A DNA stretch of 64,000 nucleotides, taken from G020348185 sp964525045 (lineage in GTDB: Bacteria > Nitrospirota > Nitrospiria > Nitrospirales > UBA8639). How positions within the stretch are numbered: position 1 is the first letter of the stretch; each line of letters opens with the position of its first letter. The stretch is taken from contig CAZGFD010000021.1 of NCBI GenBank assembly GCA_964525045.1, positions 1 to 64,000 of the forward strand, in the 5' to 3' direction. Below the pieces are notes generated by a model. The model had not been told where the DNA came from, made no database searches, and saw only the letters and a list, made by a program, of their open reading frames with translations. Below, piece by piece: positions 52,071 through 61,082 of the stretch. Both the position numbers and the translations under genes were made by a program.

Positions 52071-52403
52071 AAGGGTATCTCGATAGTTTCAATATATGGT
52101 AAAATTTAATAGACCCTTGGCCTAGTTTCTAGTGAGTGATTAGTGAAGAGATTGCCTGATGAATTTCAATGTATTGGCGATTTTTTTTCTTTTCAACCGC
52201 GATTTTAAACCCCTTCACGGCCGGACTCTCAAGAGAAGATTCATTTTTTCGGAATATTAAGAAATTTGGTGGGAAAGAGCATGAAATACCGCTTGACTTC
52301 GATTCCCTGTTGTCCTATTATCATGCTCCTTCCCATATGAGTAAGGTAAGAATTGACATAAAAAACACTTATTCCCAATCTAGGTTAGGAGGATGAGTGC
52401 ATT
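52071..52403 (+). promoter_or_regulatory. Leader region of the chaperone gene
   Basis: A 333-base gene-less region. TTGACA at 52353-52358 is followed by an AT-rich stretch with only a poor -10 (CAATCT after 17 bases). TTAGGAGGATGAGTGCATT gives the ribosome site for GTG 52404. A 75-codon frame at 52169 has no recognisable domain and no good ribosome site. Confidence 0.3.
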
Positions 52404-53363
52404 GTGAGCACGGATCTGAAGGAAGCAAAAAATGGAACCGGAAAGGCTGCTGTAGCTGATCCTGTTCGTATATCTCCAAAAGATTCCCCTTCGGTTGAAC
52501 GAGCGCTTTCTCGAAGTAAGCTGTACCTTCTTCTTTCTTGGAGCTATCTTTTCCCAGAAGATGATGAATTCCTTGACTATCTTCAAAGTGGAGAATTTGT
52601 TGAGGATGGTCGGGTTGCCCTCGACAATCTGACCAAATTGTTAGAAGACAAGGGCGGGGAGGAAACCAAGGAAAGACTTCAGGCGGTAGCCAGGCATTTT
52701 GATGCCATTGAGGGATGGATATCGTCCGAGGGGTCTAACTGGAATCTTCAAGACCTTCGAGATGACCATAAACGTGTTTTTAGCAATGTCATCTCCCTGG
52801 ATTGTCCTCCTTATGAAACCCTTTTTGGAAATGATCATGTCTTTGGACAGTCCTATACCATGGGAGATATTGCCGGTTTTTATAATGCCTTTGGACTTCA
52901 ACTTTCCCAGGATATCCATGAAAGGCTGGATCATTTGAGTGTAGAGTTAGAATTCATTCATTATCTTGCCTATAAAGAATCCTATGCCCTCCTCCATGAT
53001 GGAAAAGAAAAGCTGCAAACGGTCGTAGATGCTGAAAAGAAATTTGTAAAGGAGCATTTAGGCCGATGGGTTCCCTTATTTGCGGGAATGCTCAAAAAGA
53101 AGGCGGACTATGGCTTTTATAAAATCCTGGCGGACTTTACGGCTGATTGGGTTGGATTTGAAATTGCCTATCTGGGAGTTTCGCCACAGCCATATTCTGA
53201 AACAGATTACCGCCCGGCCTCATTTTCCAGCCCGGAAGGTCAATCCTTTGAATGTGGAGCTCAAGATCAAGGAAATGAATTAAACCTCTTAATGAATGAG
53301 GTGGGTGCCCAGCAATATTTGGATAAAGATACGAAAGATTCCGATCAATCTGGAAGTGCTTAG
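52404..53363 (+). CDS. TorD/DmsD-like molybdoenzyme chaperone (NxrD/NarJ-like)
   Basis: A 319-residue all-alpha protein starting at GTG. The family core spans about 30-230, with SKLYLLLSWSYLFP near the start, CPPYETLFGNDHVFGQ near 138 and the helix LDHLSVELEFIHYLAYKES near 176, matching the conserved E-P-D-H-L-x-x-E-L-x-F-M block of TorD-like chaperones. The C-terminal 50 residues are acidic and disordered. It should protect and load the apo-alpha subunit of an NXR/nitrate-reductase-like enzyme before Tat export. The gamma-like subunit gene follows after 89 bases. Confidence 0.85.
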   Translation: MSTDLKEAKNGTGKAAVADPVRISPKDSPSVERALSRSKLYLLLSWSYLFPEDDEFLDYLQSGEFVEDGRVALDNLTKLLEDKGGEETKERLQAVARHFDAIEGWISSEGSNWNLQDLRDDHKRVFSNVISLDCPPYETLFGNDHVFGQSYTMGDIAGFYNAFGLQLSQDIHERLDHLSVELEFIHYLAYKESYALLHDGKEKLQTVVDAEKKFVKEHLGRWVPLFAGMLKKKADYGFYKILADFTADWVGFEIAYLGVSPQPYSETDYRPASFSSPEGQSFECGAQDQGNELNLLMNEVGAQQYLDKDTKDSDQSGSA

Positions 53364-53452
53364 ATTTTTTGTTGTCAACCGTAGTTTAGAAGTAAACCAT
53401 TAGTGAGCAGTCCTTTAGATTTTAATCTTTTATCAAAGGAGGATGCGTCATT

Positions 53453-54406
53453 ATGAGAGTGGTGCAGACGCGTAACAAACGATTCGTGTTTGGCGTTCTT
53501 CTTACGGCCTTGGCGGTTGGAGCCCTGTTGACCCTGGGCCAGATTCCGTTGGCTGTCAGTCAGCCGGTCACCATTCCGGTGGGGACTATTAAAGGCCCAA
53601 TTCCGATGGATGCCGCCAATCCTATCTGGGAATCCGTTCCCGGGATTGTCGTCCCGTTAAGTGGACAAACCATTACGACCCCCATGCATCCGAACATCTC
53701 GGTCAAAACTGTCATGGTGAAAATGGCCACCAATGGCAAAGAGATTGGAGTGTGGGCTAACTGGGGTGATCAAACCCTGAACAACACGACCATTGGACCA
53801 CAGGACTTCCGTGATCAAGTGGCCGTGCAATTCCCGGTGGCTACGTCAGGAGCACCCCCGTTCCAATGTATGGGGCAATCAGGCGGGACCGTTAATATCT
53901 GGCGTTGGAACGCCGAGTGGCAACGGGACATGGGTGCCGGTGTGGCTGGTATGTGGGATGTGGACCAACAATATCCCTCAATTGCCTGGGATTTTTATTA
54001 TGAAGAACCAGCCGGCGGCGTAACCTATCCGGATCGAATTGGTCGGAGCTTAGGGCCATTCAACCCCGGGATTTGGTCGGGAAATATCATGTCTGATCCT
54101 GATCTGCGGACCAGTTCAGTGGAAGACCTCAATGCCAATGGATTCAGCACCCTGACGACGCAAGCGTCGCAAGACGTGATTGGCAATGGGTTGTGGGAGC
54201 CATATGGCGCCTTGAAAGGTGGCTGCTGCAGCGGTCCGACCTGGCGGGTGGTCATGAAACGTGCCTTGAAGACTAACGATCCGAACGATGTGCAGTTCGG
54301 TTCTGGGGCCAGCTTGCCGGTGGCGTTTGCCGTGTGGGATGGTGCCAACGTTGAGCGGAATGGCATGAAAGGCATCTCCACCTGGTTTACGGCCAAAATG
54401 CCATAA
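53453..54406 (+). CDS. Putative NXR gamma subunit: ethylbenzene-dehydrogenase-type heme b protein
   Basis: A 317-residue exported protein behind AAAGGAGGATGCGTC. Signal peptide about 8-36, ending LAVSQP. The rest is one ethylbenzene-dehydrogenase-gamma-like beta domain. The sequence PFQCMGQSG...VNIWRWNAEW supplies the expected axial Met and the downstream WRVVMKRAL the axial Lys for a heme b. Such proteins are proposed gamma subunits of Nitrospira nitrite oxidoreductase, passing electrons from the beta subunit to cytochrome c. No alpha or beta gene is in the window. It is monocistronic and ended by a strong terminator. Confidence 0.82.
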   Translation: MRVVQTRNKRFVFGVLLTALAVGALLTLGQIPLAVSQPVTIPVGTIKGPIPMDAANPIWESVPGIVVPLSGQTITTPMHPNISVKTVMVKMATNGKEIGVWANWGDQTLNNTTIGPQDFRDQVAVQFPVATSGAPPFQCMGQSGGTVNIWRWNAEWQRDMGAGVAGMWDVDQQYPSIAWDFYYEEPAGGVTYPDRIGRSLGPFNPGIWSGNIMSDPDLRTSSVEDLNANGFSTLTTQASQDVIGNGLWEPYGALKGGCCSGPTWRVVMKRALKTNDPNDVQFGSGASLPVAFAVWDGANVERNGMKGISTWFTAKMP

Positions 54407-54463
54407 GTGAGTGATTGAAGGGATCCTGTGGTCAAGGATCCTGGTTAGAGACTGAGAACGAGG

Positions 54464-54517
54464 CCTCGGAGGGTTTGCACAAAATCTTGATGTGCAAGCC
54501 TTCCGAGGTTTTTTTTT
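54464..54517 (+). terminator. Strong intrinsic terminator after gamma-like subunit
   Basis: Stem CCTCGGAGGGTTTGCAC / GTGCAAGCCTTCCGAGG, 15 of 17 Watson-Crick with G-U at the rest, an 11-base loop and nine T residues. Such a long stem suggests a highly expressed upstream transcript. Confidence 0.93.
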
Positions 54518-54661
54518 CTCGTCATGACCTTAAATATTTGGGGGTGTGGGTTTGTGGTTGAATGGTTGCATTTGTCAGATTCGCCCGTGTATAAAAAGAA
54601 AAGGGAAAGATCGTTTTCCCATTATTTTTATATTGAATTTCCCCTATAGTGGAGGTTCGAA

Positions 54662-56434
54662 GTGAAACTCTCCTTATTGTTTCCCCCGAGTTGGCATCCC
54701 TCGCAGCCTTACTTAAGCCTTCCCTGTCTTACGGCATTTCTTGATCAAGCCGGGATATCCGAAAAAAGTCAAAGAGACCTCAATATTGAAATGCTTGATA
54801 CCATACTTACTCGCACCTATGGCCTTGAGATTTATGAAAAACTGATCGAGAAAACAAAAGAACTCGAAAAGTCGGTAGAAGGTGAAACCGGGCCCGGGAG
54901 TAAGGAGCATTATGCCAGAGTGGTGGAAGCCCTCGACAGGTTTCCCTATGTGGTCGATCAAATTGAACCGGCCAAGGCTTCCCTTCGGAGTGAGGAATTT
55001 TTTGATCTCGATCGGTATCGAGAATGTCTCTTTCTCATTGATCGGTGGTTGGAAATTGTCTCTTCATTGTATTTCCCAACCCGCATGACCGTCGTCGACA
55101 ACCAACTGTCCTATTCGATTTATTCATCCCGGGCCATCATGAAGGCCGTTCGGGACGAACAGCAAAATCCATATATTGATTTGTACAGGAATTATTTCCT
55201 GGACTCCATTCTCAAGGAAACTCCAGATCTTATCGGTGTCTCAATTACCGCTACGTCACAAATCATTCCAGGGCTGACGTTGTGTCGACTCATTAAAGAA
55301 GCCAATCCAGAAATTCACATTACCGTTGGCGGGAGTATTTTTACGCGATTGGTGGATAACCTGCGTCGTTGTGACCGTCTGTTTGAAGTCACGGATGATT
55401 TCATTGTGTTTGAAGGGGAAACTGCATTGCTGGAGCTGGTAAACCAATTGGATGGGAAGAGAGAATTTGGGAAAGTACCGAATCTCATTTATCGTGAGAA
55501 CGGGAAAACGATGGTGAATCAACCTTTTTATTCTGAGAATCTCGCTCAACACCCCGCGCCGAATTATGATGGGTTTCCCTTAGACAGATACCTGGCTCCT
55601 CATACGGTGTTACCAGTCCAGTTTTCCAGAGGCTGTTATTACAAAGATTGTGCCTTTTGCGCCTTAACGTTGGATCATCAGAATTTTCGACAAAAGGATC
55701 CCGTCAAGGTCACCGAAGAACTGGAATTTTTGTCGCACAAATATGACACCCCATATTTTTTCTTTACCGATGAATGCCTGGCCCTGTCACCAACAAAACG
55801 GTTGTGTAAAGAAATGATCAATCGAGAATTAGATCTTCAATGGACTGCCGAATTCCGGTTTGAGAAAAATTTGTCCAGGGAATTATTGAGTCTTTTGAAG
55901 GATGCCGGGTGTCAAAAGATTGTCTTCGGATTGGAAACCTATAACGAACGAATGATGGACTTCATGAAAAAAGGTATCACGCAAGAGAGCGTGAATCGAA
56001 TTTGTTCCGACTGTGTCGATCTGGGGATTGGTGTCCATTGTTATATCATCGTGGGTTTTCCCACCGAGACCGAAGAAGAAGCGCTTGAGACGATGAATTT
56101 TGTTGTGGAAAATACCAAGCTTCATTCGTCTTATGGTTTCTCTTGCCAACCGTGTCTCTTTGATCTGGAAAAAGAGGCACCAATAATGAGTGATCCTGGT
56201 GGCTATGGGGTCCAACGAATTATGAGGCCGGCATCGGAAGATTTGAGTCTCGGATTTTTTTATGAAGTGAAGGAAGGTATGACCCCGGAACAAGCTGAAA
56301 AGTTGTACCAGCATGTTTATGAAAAAATTAGTGAAGTGGTTTGTGAGCTTCCGTTTAATTATTCCATGGCAGATGGACTCTTATATATCGCCAGACACAA
56401 TAAGCAGCGGGAGCCACAACCGACAGGAGTGTGA
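54662..56434 (+). CDS. B12-binding-type radical SAM enzyme
   Basis: A 590-residue protein starting at GTG behind GTGGAGGTTCGAA. The N-terminal third includes a B12-binding-like Rossmann region (LIGVSITATSQIIPGLTLC, near 190). The radical SAM barrel begins FSRGCYYKDCAFC with C325-x4-C330-x2-C333, one residue longer than the usual Cx3Cx2C but known in related clades. VFGLETYNERMMDFMKKG and GFPTETEEEALETM follow. The substrate is unknown; lipid, tetrapyrrole or peptide modification are all possible. It lies between the gamma-like subunit and a membrane protein. Confidence 0.88.
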   Translation: MKLSLLFPPSWHPSQPYLSLPCLTAFLDQAGISEKSQRDLNIEMLDTILTRTYGLEIYEKLIEKTKELEKSVEGETGPGSKEHYARVVEALDRFPYVVDQIEPAKASLRSEEFFDLDRYRECLFLIDRWLEIVSSLYFPTRMTVVDNQLSYSIYSSRAIMKAVRDEQQNPYIDLYRNYFLDSILKETPDLIGVSITATSQIIPGLTLCRLIKEANPEIHITVGGSIFTRLVDNLRRCDRLFEVTDDFIVFEGETALLELVNQLDGKREFGKVPNLIYRENGKTMVNQPFYSENLAQHPAPNYDGFPLDRYLAPHTVLPVQFSRGCYYKDCAFCALTLDHQNFRQKDPVKVTEELEFLSHKYDTPYFFFTDECLALSPTKRLCKEMINRELDLQWTAEFRFEKNLSRELLSLLKDAGCQKIVFGLETYNERMMDFMKKGITQESVNRICSDCVDLGIGVHCYIIVGFPTETEEEALETMNFVVENTKLHSSYGFSCQPCLFDLEKEAPIMSDPGGYGVQRIMRPASEDLSLGFFYEVKEGMTPEQAEKLYQHVYEKISEVVCELPFNYSMADGLLYIARHNKQREPQPTGV

Positions 56435-56454
56435 TAGGGAGATAAAAACGGCCA

Positions 56455-56482
56455 TTTCGGGTTTCGAGTTTCGGGTTGAAAG
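56455..56482 (+). repeat. GTTTCGAGTTTCGGG-type word repeat
   Basis: TTTCGGGTTTCGAGTTTCGG directly precedes the membrane protein gene and is nearly identical to the copy at 48604. No secondary structure is evident. Confidence 0.55.
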
Positions 56483-56488
56483 ACGGAG

Positions 56489-57607
56489 ATGGAAACTTCT
56501 GCTGTCGAAAATAAAGTTTTAGGGAAAACCGAGGAGCAGGGTCTCCTTTTCGAATATGCCCTGAAGTTTTTACTGGTGGCGGCCTTCCTGGAGCTCCTGC
56601 TTTATCGCCTGGTCTCCCGACTAGGCATGCATTTGAGCAAAATAGCTGAAAAATACGAAGCGGTTCGAATAACCTTTCGGGGGCTTTCCTCCTTGGGGTT
56701 TATGCTATTGAACGTCACCTCGATTCTGGCTTTTTTGGTCATTTCTTTGTTGTTGTTCCAAAAACTGAGAAAAACCCTATGGGCCGGATCGTACGATACC
56801 CTCCTGATTCCGTCGATTTCTCTTCTCCTCATGGTCACCGTCGCTTATTTACTTTTCCCCCCAGCCATGCTCGGTTCAGTTATCTATAATCTGATTACCT
56901 TATTCGTTTTAGTCATCCTGATGATTGAATTTATGGCGACCCATAGACTTTGGATACAGCGGGTGACCATTGGATGCTTCTTTATGGGAATCAGTTCTTG
57001 GATTTACTATCAGACCATGTCCACCGGGTATGGGCTCTTACATATTGTGACGGCTCCGCCCTTGGTGAATGAAATTAACCGTTTTGGCGAGGCCATGATG
57101 GTCTTGGCGAGCATCCTGGTGTTTTGGGCATATGGCAGTACCCCCCTGCGAACCAAAAATAAACAACAACGTCGATGGGGCCTCACCCTGCTTGGCAGCG
57201 GAGGCTTAGTGTTCTTCCTGCTCTTGTTTCTGGATTTCATTGTATCGCTCTATAGTCCAGCGGCGGCGCACGAGGTTCGGAAGGCGGGAGAAGGAATTGG
57301 GTGGATTTTCCAAATGGGAATGGGATACACCTTTTATCTTCCCTTCGCTTTCTACGTCCTGGGATTGATTTGCTGGTCGTACACGGTCATTAAATTGGTT
57401 ACGATTGGAAGACTGGCTGGCTACGGTCTGGGCTTGATGTTTATGGCAGGATACGCTTTACAGTTATCTCATCTCACTCTCCTGGTCGTCTTAGGCTTAA
57501 TGCTCCTCAACATTGATAAACGGGGAACTCTAGGAAAATTGCGTGGAAAAATGAAGGAAAAAGTAGTGTATCAACCCATTGAGCCCGTATTTGGGCAAAC
57601 AAGATAG
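56489..57607 (+). CDS. Polytopic membrane protein, unknown family
   Basis: A 372-residue protein with about nine or ten helices, a polar 20-residue N-terminus and a basic C-terminal tail. No heme, Fe-S or transport motif stands out; several helices are rich in Leu, Met and Gly (LVVLGLMLLNI). The ATG directly abuts a GGAG, so the exact start is uncertain. The TPR gene follows after 32 bases; both are probably translated from one message with tatA. Function is unknown. Confidence 0.75.
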   Translation: METSAVENKVLGKTEEQGLLFEYALKFLLVAAFLELLLYRLVSRLGMHLSKIAEKYEAVRITFRGLSSLGFMLLNVTSILAFLVISLLLFQKLRKTLWAGSYDTLLIPSISLLLMVTVAYLLFPPAMLGSVIYNLITLFVLVILMIEFMATHRLWIQRVTIGCFFMGISSWIYYQTMSTGYGLLHIVTAPPLVNEINRFGEAMMVLASILVFWAYGSTPLRTKNKQQRRWGLTLLGSGGLVFFLLLFLDFIVSLYSPAAAHEVRKAGEGIGWIFQMGMGYTFYLPFAFYVLGLICWSYTVIKLVTIGRLAGYGLGLMFMAGYALQLSHLTLLVVLGLMLLNIDKRGTLGKLRGKMKEKVVYQPIEPVFGQTR

Positions 57608-57639
57608 GTAGAATTCAAGATATGGAGGAACAGAAATCT

Positions 57640-58437
57640 ATGAGTCAAACCGTTGAACAGACGGCACCCGGCCAAACAGAAGAGCAACCGATACTGAGTC
57701 CGGATGAAGAAATGGTCGAACTGGAAAAGTTGTTGAGCGAGGAACCAGACGATTTTCAAGCGCGGTGCCGGCTTGGTGAATTGTATTTTCACAAAGGACG
57801 ATTGGACGAGGCGTTGACCGAAGTTAAAAAGTCGGTGGAGATGGCCGAAGGCTTGCGGGCGGAGATGGACCGTTCTCTTGCCATGTATTATTCCAATCTT
57901 GGAACGATTTACGGCACTAAAGGTATGGCGGAAGATGCCGCTTCACAATTCAGACGAGCCCTTGAACTCAATAAGTACGACGTCCTGGCCCTGTTTAATC
58001 TCGGTCGTTTGAATAGCGAAAAAAAGGATTTTATGCAGGCGAAAGATTACTTCGAACGGTTGATTGAGATTACTCCTGAGGACCCCATTGCATGGTACAA
58101 TTTAGCCGGGGTGTATGAACAACTCGATAATCCTCAAATCTCGGATTATAACACCTTGGATATGGCTATCCAGGCGTATATGAAAGTGTTGGAATTTGAC
58201 CCTCAACATTTAGAAAGTAGTTTCAAATTGATGGAGATGGGATTGAACCTGAAAAAGCCTGAGATGGCGGTCAAGGTCATGGAGGAAGCGGTTGATCATA
58301 ATCCAGATGAACCGCTTGCCTATTACAATCTTATCAATACGTATGAAAAGTGTAAAATGTTTGAACAGGCTGAAGAGACCCGGAAGCGATTGAAAGAACG
58401 ATTTGCCAAGCGTACGAAAGAGGCGGGTCCGGCTTAG
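57640..58437 (+). CDS. TPR-repeat protein
   Basis: A 265-residue soluble protein. ATG 57640 is placed about 10 bases after GGAGGAA; an ATG six codons upstream overlaps that site. An acidic N-terminus is followed by about six TPR units, seen as A-x-x-x-Y/F-x-x-x-G/L-x-x-x-P repeats such as ALFNLGRLNSEKKDFMQAKDYFERLIEI. It is a protein-interaction scaffold without catalytic features. It lies directly before tatA. Confidence 0.88.
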   Translation: MSQTVEQTAPGQTEEQPILSPDEEMVELEKLLSEEPDDFQARCRLGELYFHKGRLDEALTEVKKSVEMAEGLRAEMDRSLAMYYSNLGTIYGTKGMAEDAASQFRRALELNKYDVLALFNLGRLNSEKKDFMQAKDYFERLIEITPEDPIAWYNLAGVYEQLDNPQISDYNTLDMAIQAYMKVLEFDPQHLESSFKLMEMGLNLKKPEMAVKVMEEAVDHNPDEPLAYYNLINTYEKCKMFEQAEETRKRLKERFAKRTKEAGPA

Positions 58438-58477
58438 AGTAGCCGCCAAAAGATATTTTCAAAAAGGAGATTCAATT

Positions 58478-58789
58478 ATGTTTGGGACCTTTGGGTTTAC
58501 GGAATTAATTCTGATCTTAGTCATTGTACTCATAATATTTGGAGCGGGAAAGCTTCCACAGTTGGGTGAGGGCGTAGGAAAAGCTATTAAAGGATTTAAA
58601 AAGTCGGTCCATGAAGCCGATGCCATGGATGTTGAGGCACAGGCCCAGGCGGGTTCGACGGCGCACCCTGATGCTCCCGCTCAAATACCGGCATCTTCTC
58701 AGAACCAGGACATTTCAACGCCACCTCAACCGAATGAAACCGCGGCCCAGGCTCCATCGTCCGGAGCGGTCTCTACGTCTAAGGCCTAA
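58478..58789 (+). CDS. tatA: Sec-independent translocase subunit TatA
   Basis: A 103-residue TatA/E-type protein with one helix (about 8-26), the hinge FGAGKLPQLGEGVGKAIKGF and an amphipathic helix, then an Ala/Pro/Gln-rich acidic tail. AAAAAGGAGATTCAATT sets the ATG. TatA forms the pore for folded twin-arginine substrates; here it would support export of NXR-type molybdoenzymes. No tatC is in the window. Confidence 0.93.
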   Translation: MFGTFGFTELILILVIVLIIFGAGKLPQLGEGVGKAIKGFKKSVHEADAMDVEAQAQAGSTAHPDAPAQIPASSQNQDISTPPQPNETAAQAPSSGAVSTSKA

Positions 58790-58886
58790 TCCGCCATTCT
58801 TCCGCTTGGGTATTGTGGTTGCCATGATCAGGATTATGTACGGATAACCGGAAAAGGTTGAGTTTCGCTAATATGAGGAGTCTGTC

Positions 58887-60140
58887 ATGAATACGGGTAC
58901 AGCATTGGAGTTCGGTCTCATTGAAACGTTTGCCGGAAACGGGAAGTCTCGAAGTACCGGTGACGGAAAACGGGCAGTGAAGGCAGGCATTCCCCTGCCC
59001 AACCAAATTTGCCTCGATAAAGAGGAGCACTACCTTTACTTTGCAGAATGCGGTTCTGATCGTGTTAGGCGTGTGGACCTTCAGACCGGACTGGTGCATA
59101 ACTTCGCTGGTAATGGTGAAACGTGTTATAGCGGAGATTACGGACCTTGTGGAGAAGCGGGGCTTTATCTTCCTCTGGATGTCGCGGTTGATTCACACAA
59201 CCACTTATACATTTGTGACTCGGGGAGTAACAGGATCCGGAAGGTCGATTATGAAACGGGGATAATCACCACCGTTGTCGGGACGGGGCAATGGGGATTT
59301 AATGGCGATGGCCCGGCTTTGGAGGTCAATTTAACCTACCCGGGTGCGATTGCCATTGATCAAGATGATAATCTGTATATTGCGGACACCCAAGCTCACC
59401 GTATTCGTAAGTATGATCCTCAGACGGGTCTTTTGACCACCATTGGAGGGACCTGGACCCCGGAAGATGATGACCGAGTAAGTCCTCTCACGGCTCAAAA
59501 CCTTATTGTCCTTTCTGGGGATGCCATAGGCATTGATTTTAGTGATGACCAGGGATGGCTTCGGCCACAATGTTCTGATGGACTGGATTTGTCGTTCTAT
59601 TTGGATGACGGAAAGCCTGCCTCCCAATGTAAGTTTTACGACATTGTCGCTCTCGACGTGGATACGGCCGGGAACCTCATTCTGACAGACAAAGGCACCA
59701 ACCGAATCCGGAAAATCGACGGAACGACGGGAATTGTTTCAACGATCGCGGGGGTGTGTCGGTATGGATATGATGGAGACGATAAATTAGCCATTAAATC
59801 CATGTTGAATGTTCCTGAAGGGGCTATCATTGATGGGGCGGGAAATGTGTATATAGCCGACTCCATGAACCATCGTGTGCGAAAGGTGGATGTGGCAACT
59901 GGGGTGATCACCACCATCGCGGGAAACGGTGATAGCGGCTACGACGATAAAAACATGGGTGGATGTGGGGCAGCTCGGTTCGTGGCGAAGGAGGATGCCG
60001 GTATGCTCAAGCACGGCGATGGCAGGCCTGCGGTTGAAGCCGTGGTGAATTCCCCGGCAGGATTAGCTTTGGATTCACAGGGATTCCTCTACGTTTGTGA
60101 GCGAAATGAAAATAAGATCAGAAGGGTCAGGCTGCCATAA
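58887..60140 (+). CDS. NHL-repeat beta-propeller protein
   Basis: A 417-residue six-bladed NHL propeller without a signal peptide. Repeats carry the pattern LPLDVAVDSHNHLYICDSGS / NRIRKVDYETGIITTVVGTG, with GDG-rich loops. A cysteine-bearing insert near 225-255 interrupts one blade. It is probably a cytoplasmic or Tat-independent scaffold, although lack of a leader is notable for a family with many secreted members. It lies 97 bases behind tatA and 47 bases ahead of the second gamma-like subunit. Confidence 0.9.
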   Translation: MNTGTALEFGLIETFAGNGKSRSTGDGKRAVKAGIPLPNQICLDKEEHYLYFAECGSDRVRRVDLQTGLVHNFAGNGETCYSGDYGPCGEAGLYLPLDVAVDSHNHLYICDSGSNRIRKVDYETGIITTVVGTGQWGFNGDGPALEVNLTYPGAIAIDQDDNLYIADTQAHRIRKYDPQTGLLTTIGGTWTPEDDDRVSPLTAQNLIVLSGDAIGIDFSDDQGWLRPQCSDGLDLSFYLDDGKPASQCKFYDIVALDVDTAGNLILTDKGTNRIRKIDGTTGIVSTIAGVCRYGYDGDDKLAIKSMLNVPEGAIIDGAGNVYIADSMNHRVRKVDVATGVITTIAGNGDSGYDDKNMGGCGAARFVAKEDAGMLKHGDGRPAVEAVVNSPAGLALDSQGFLYVCERNENKIRRVRLP

Positions 60141-60187
60141 GAGGTGTTCACTGTGGACAACGGTCCCTTAAACCACGAAAGGAGAAA

Positions 60188-61027
60188 ATGAACTGCCGAG
60201 CTTATTATAGAGTCATATGTGGTTTTGCGGTTATCGGTTTGGCTGTCCTTCTCACCTGGTTTGGGGTTCCGGCCGTCAGTTCCCAAGGCATTGTCATCCG
60301 TGCACATTTTGTTGAAGGGGAAATTCCATCCCAGCCGTCAGATCCTGCCTGGGAGAAACTCGCCCCTCTGCCCATCCCGTTAAGCGGGCAAGTCATCACC
60401 AGGCCCGTCTGGCCAGACCCAAGCGCTCGCGCGATTTCCATTCGATCCTTCCATAATGGGAAAGAAATCGCTTTTTTGATGGAATGGCAAGATGCCACCA
60501 AGAATGAGCAATTAACCCCAGGGGTCTTTCGGGACGGGGCGGCGGTCGCCTTGCCCTTAGGGGATGCCCCAGCCTTTTTCTGCATGGGACAATTAGATCA
60601 TTATGTCAATATTTGGCATTGGAAAGCAGACTGGCAAAGCGATGTGGATCGTCGATTAGCGCGGTCCAAACAGAAAAAGCGGAAGAGGGGCGGCATTCGC
60701 CGATTCGAAGTCATTCCCCGACGTCCGTCTTCGGTGGAGGATCTCATCGGAGGAGGGTTCAGTACGCTGACCAGCAAAAAGAGCCAAGGCCGAATTAAAG
60801 GGCAGGCGGAATGGAAGCGTGGATTGTGGCGAGTGGTGATGAAACGACCACTGACTCAGCCTGGAGACGATTTGGAGAATGAAGCGGTATTAGACCCCGG
60901 CCGGATGCAGGCCGTCGCCTTTGCCGTCTGGAACGGGGAAAATAAAGAACGGAACGGCCAAAAAGCCGTAGCCGCCTGGATGCAGTTGCTGATTGATCCC
61001 GTCAGATTAACAAAGAAATCCGGTTGA
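60188..61027 (+). CDS. Second ethylbenzene-dehydrogenase-type heme b protein (NXR gamma-like)
   Basis: A 279-residue paralog of the gamma-like protein at 53453. Signal peptide about 8-33, ending VSSQ. PLSGQVITRP, FFCMGQLDHYVNIWHWKADW and WRVVMKRPL match the paralog, preserving the Met and Lys heme ligand candidates. A basic stretch (RSKQKKRKRGG) replaces part of the paralog surface. It may be an alternative gamma subunit or a subunit of a different molybdoenzyme. ACGAAAGGAGAAA precedes the ATG. Confidence 0.82.
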   Translation: MNCRAYYRVICGFAVIGLAVLLTWFGVPAVSSQGIVIRAHFVEGEIPSQPSDPAWEKLAPLPIPLSGQVITRPVWPDPSARAISIRSFHNGKEIAFLMEWQDATKNEQLTPGVFRDGAAVALPLGDAPAFFCMGQLDHYVNIWHWKADWQSDVDRRLARSKQKKRKRGGIRRFEVIPRRPSSVEDLIGGGFSTLTSKKSQGRIKGQAEWKRGLWRVVMKRPLTQPGDDLENEAVLDPGRMQAVAFAVWNGENKERNGQKAVAAWMQLLIDPVRLTKKSG

Positions 61028-61048
61028 TCACTCATCCACCTGAAAAAT

Positions 61049-61057
61049 TGATATAAT
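61049..61057 (+). promoter_or_regulatory. Extended -10 promoter candidate
   Basis: TGATATAAT (TG-N-TATAAT) lies 26 bases upstream of ATG 61083, with no good -35. It would start transcription of the PDZ and pentaheme genes with a very short leader. Confidence 0.4.
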
Positions 61058-61082
61058 GGGAAAGGACATCTTTGGGGGGAGC

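Noticed and set aside
52169..52396. 75-codon frame upstream of the chaperone gene
   Set aside because: Composition looks random, the ribosome site is poor, and it overlaps the likely leader of the chaperone gene.
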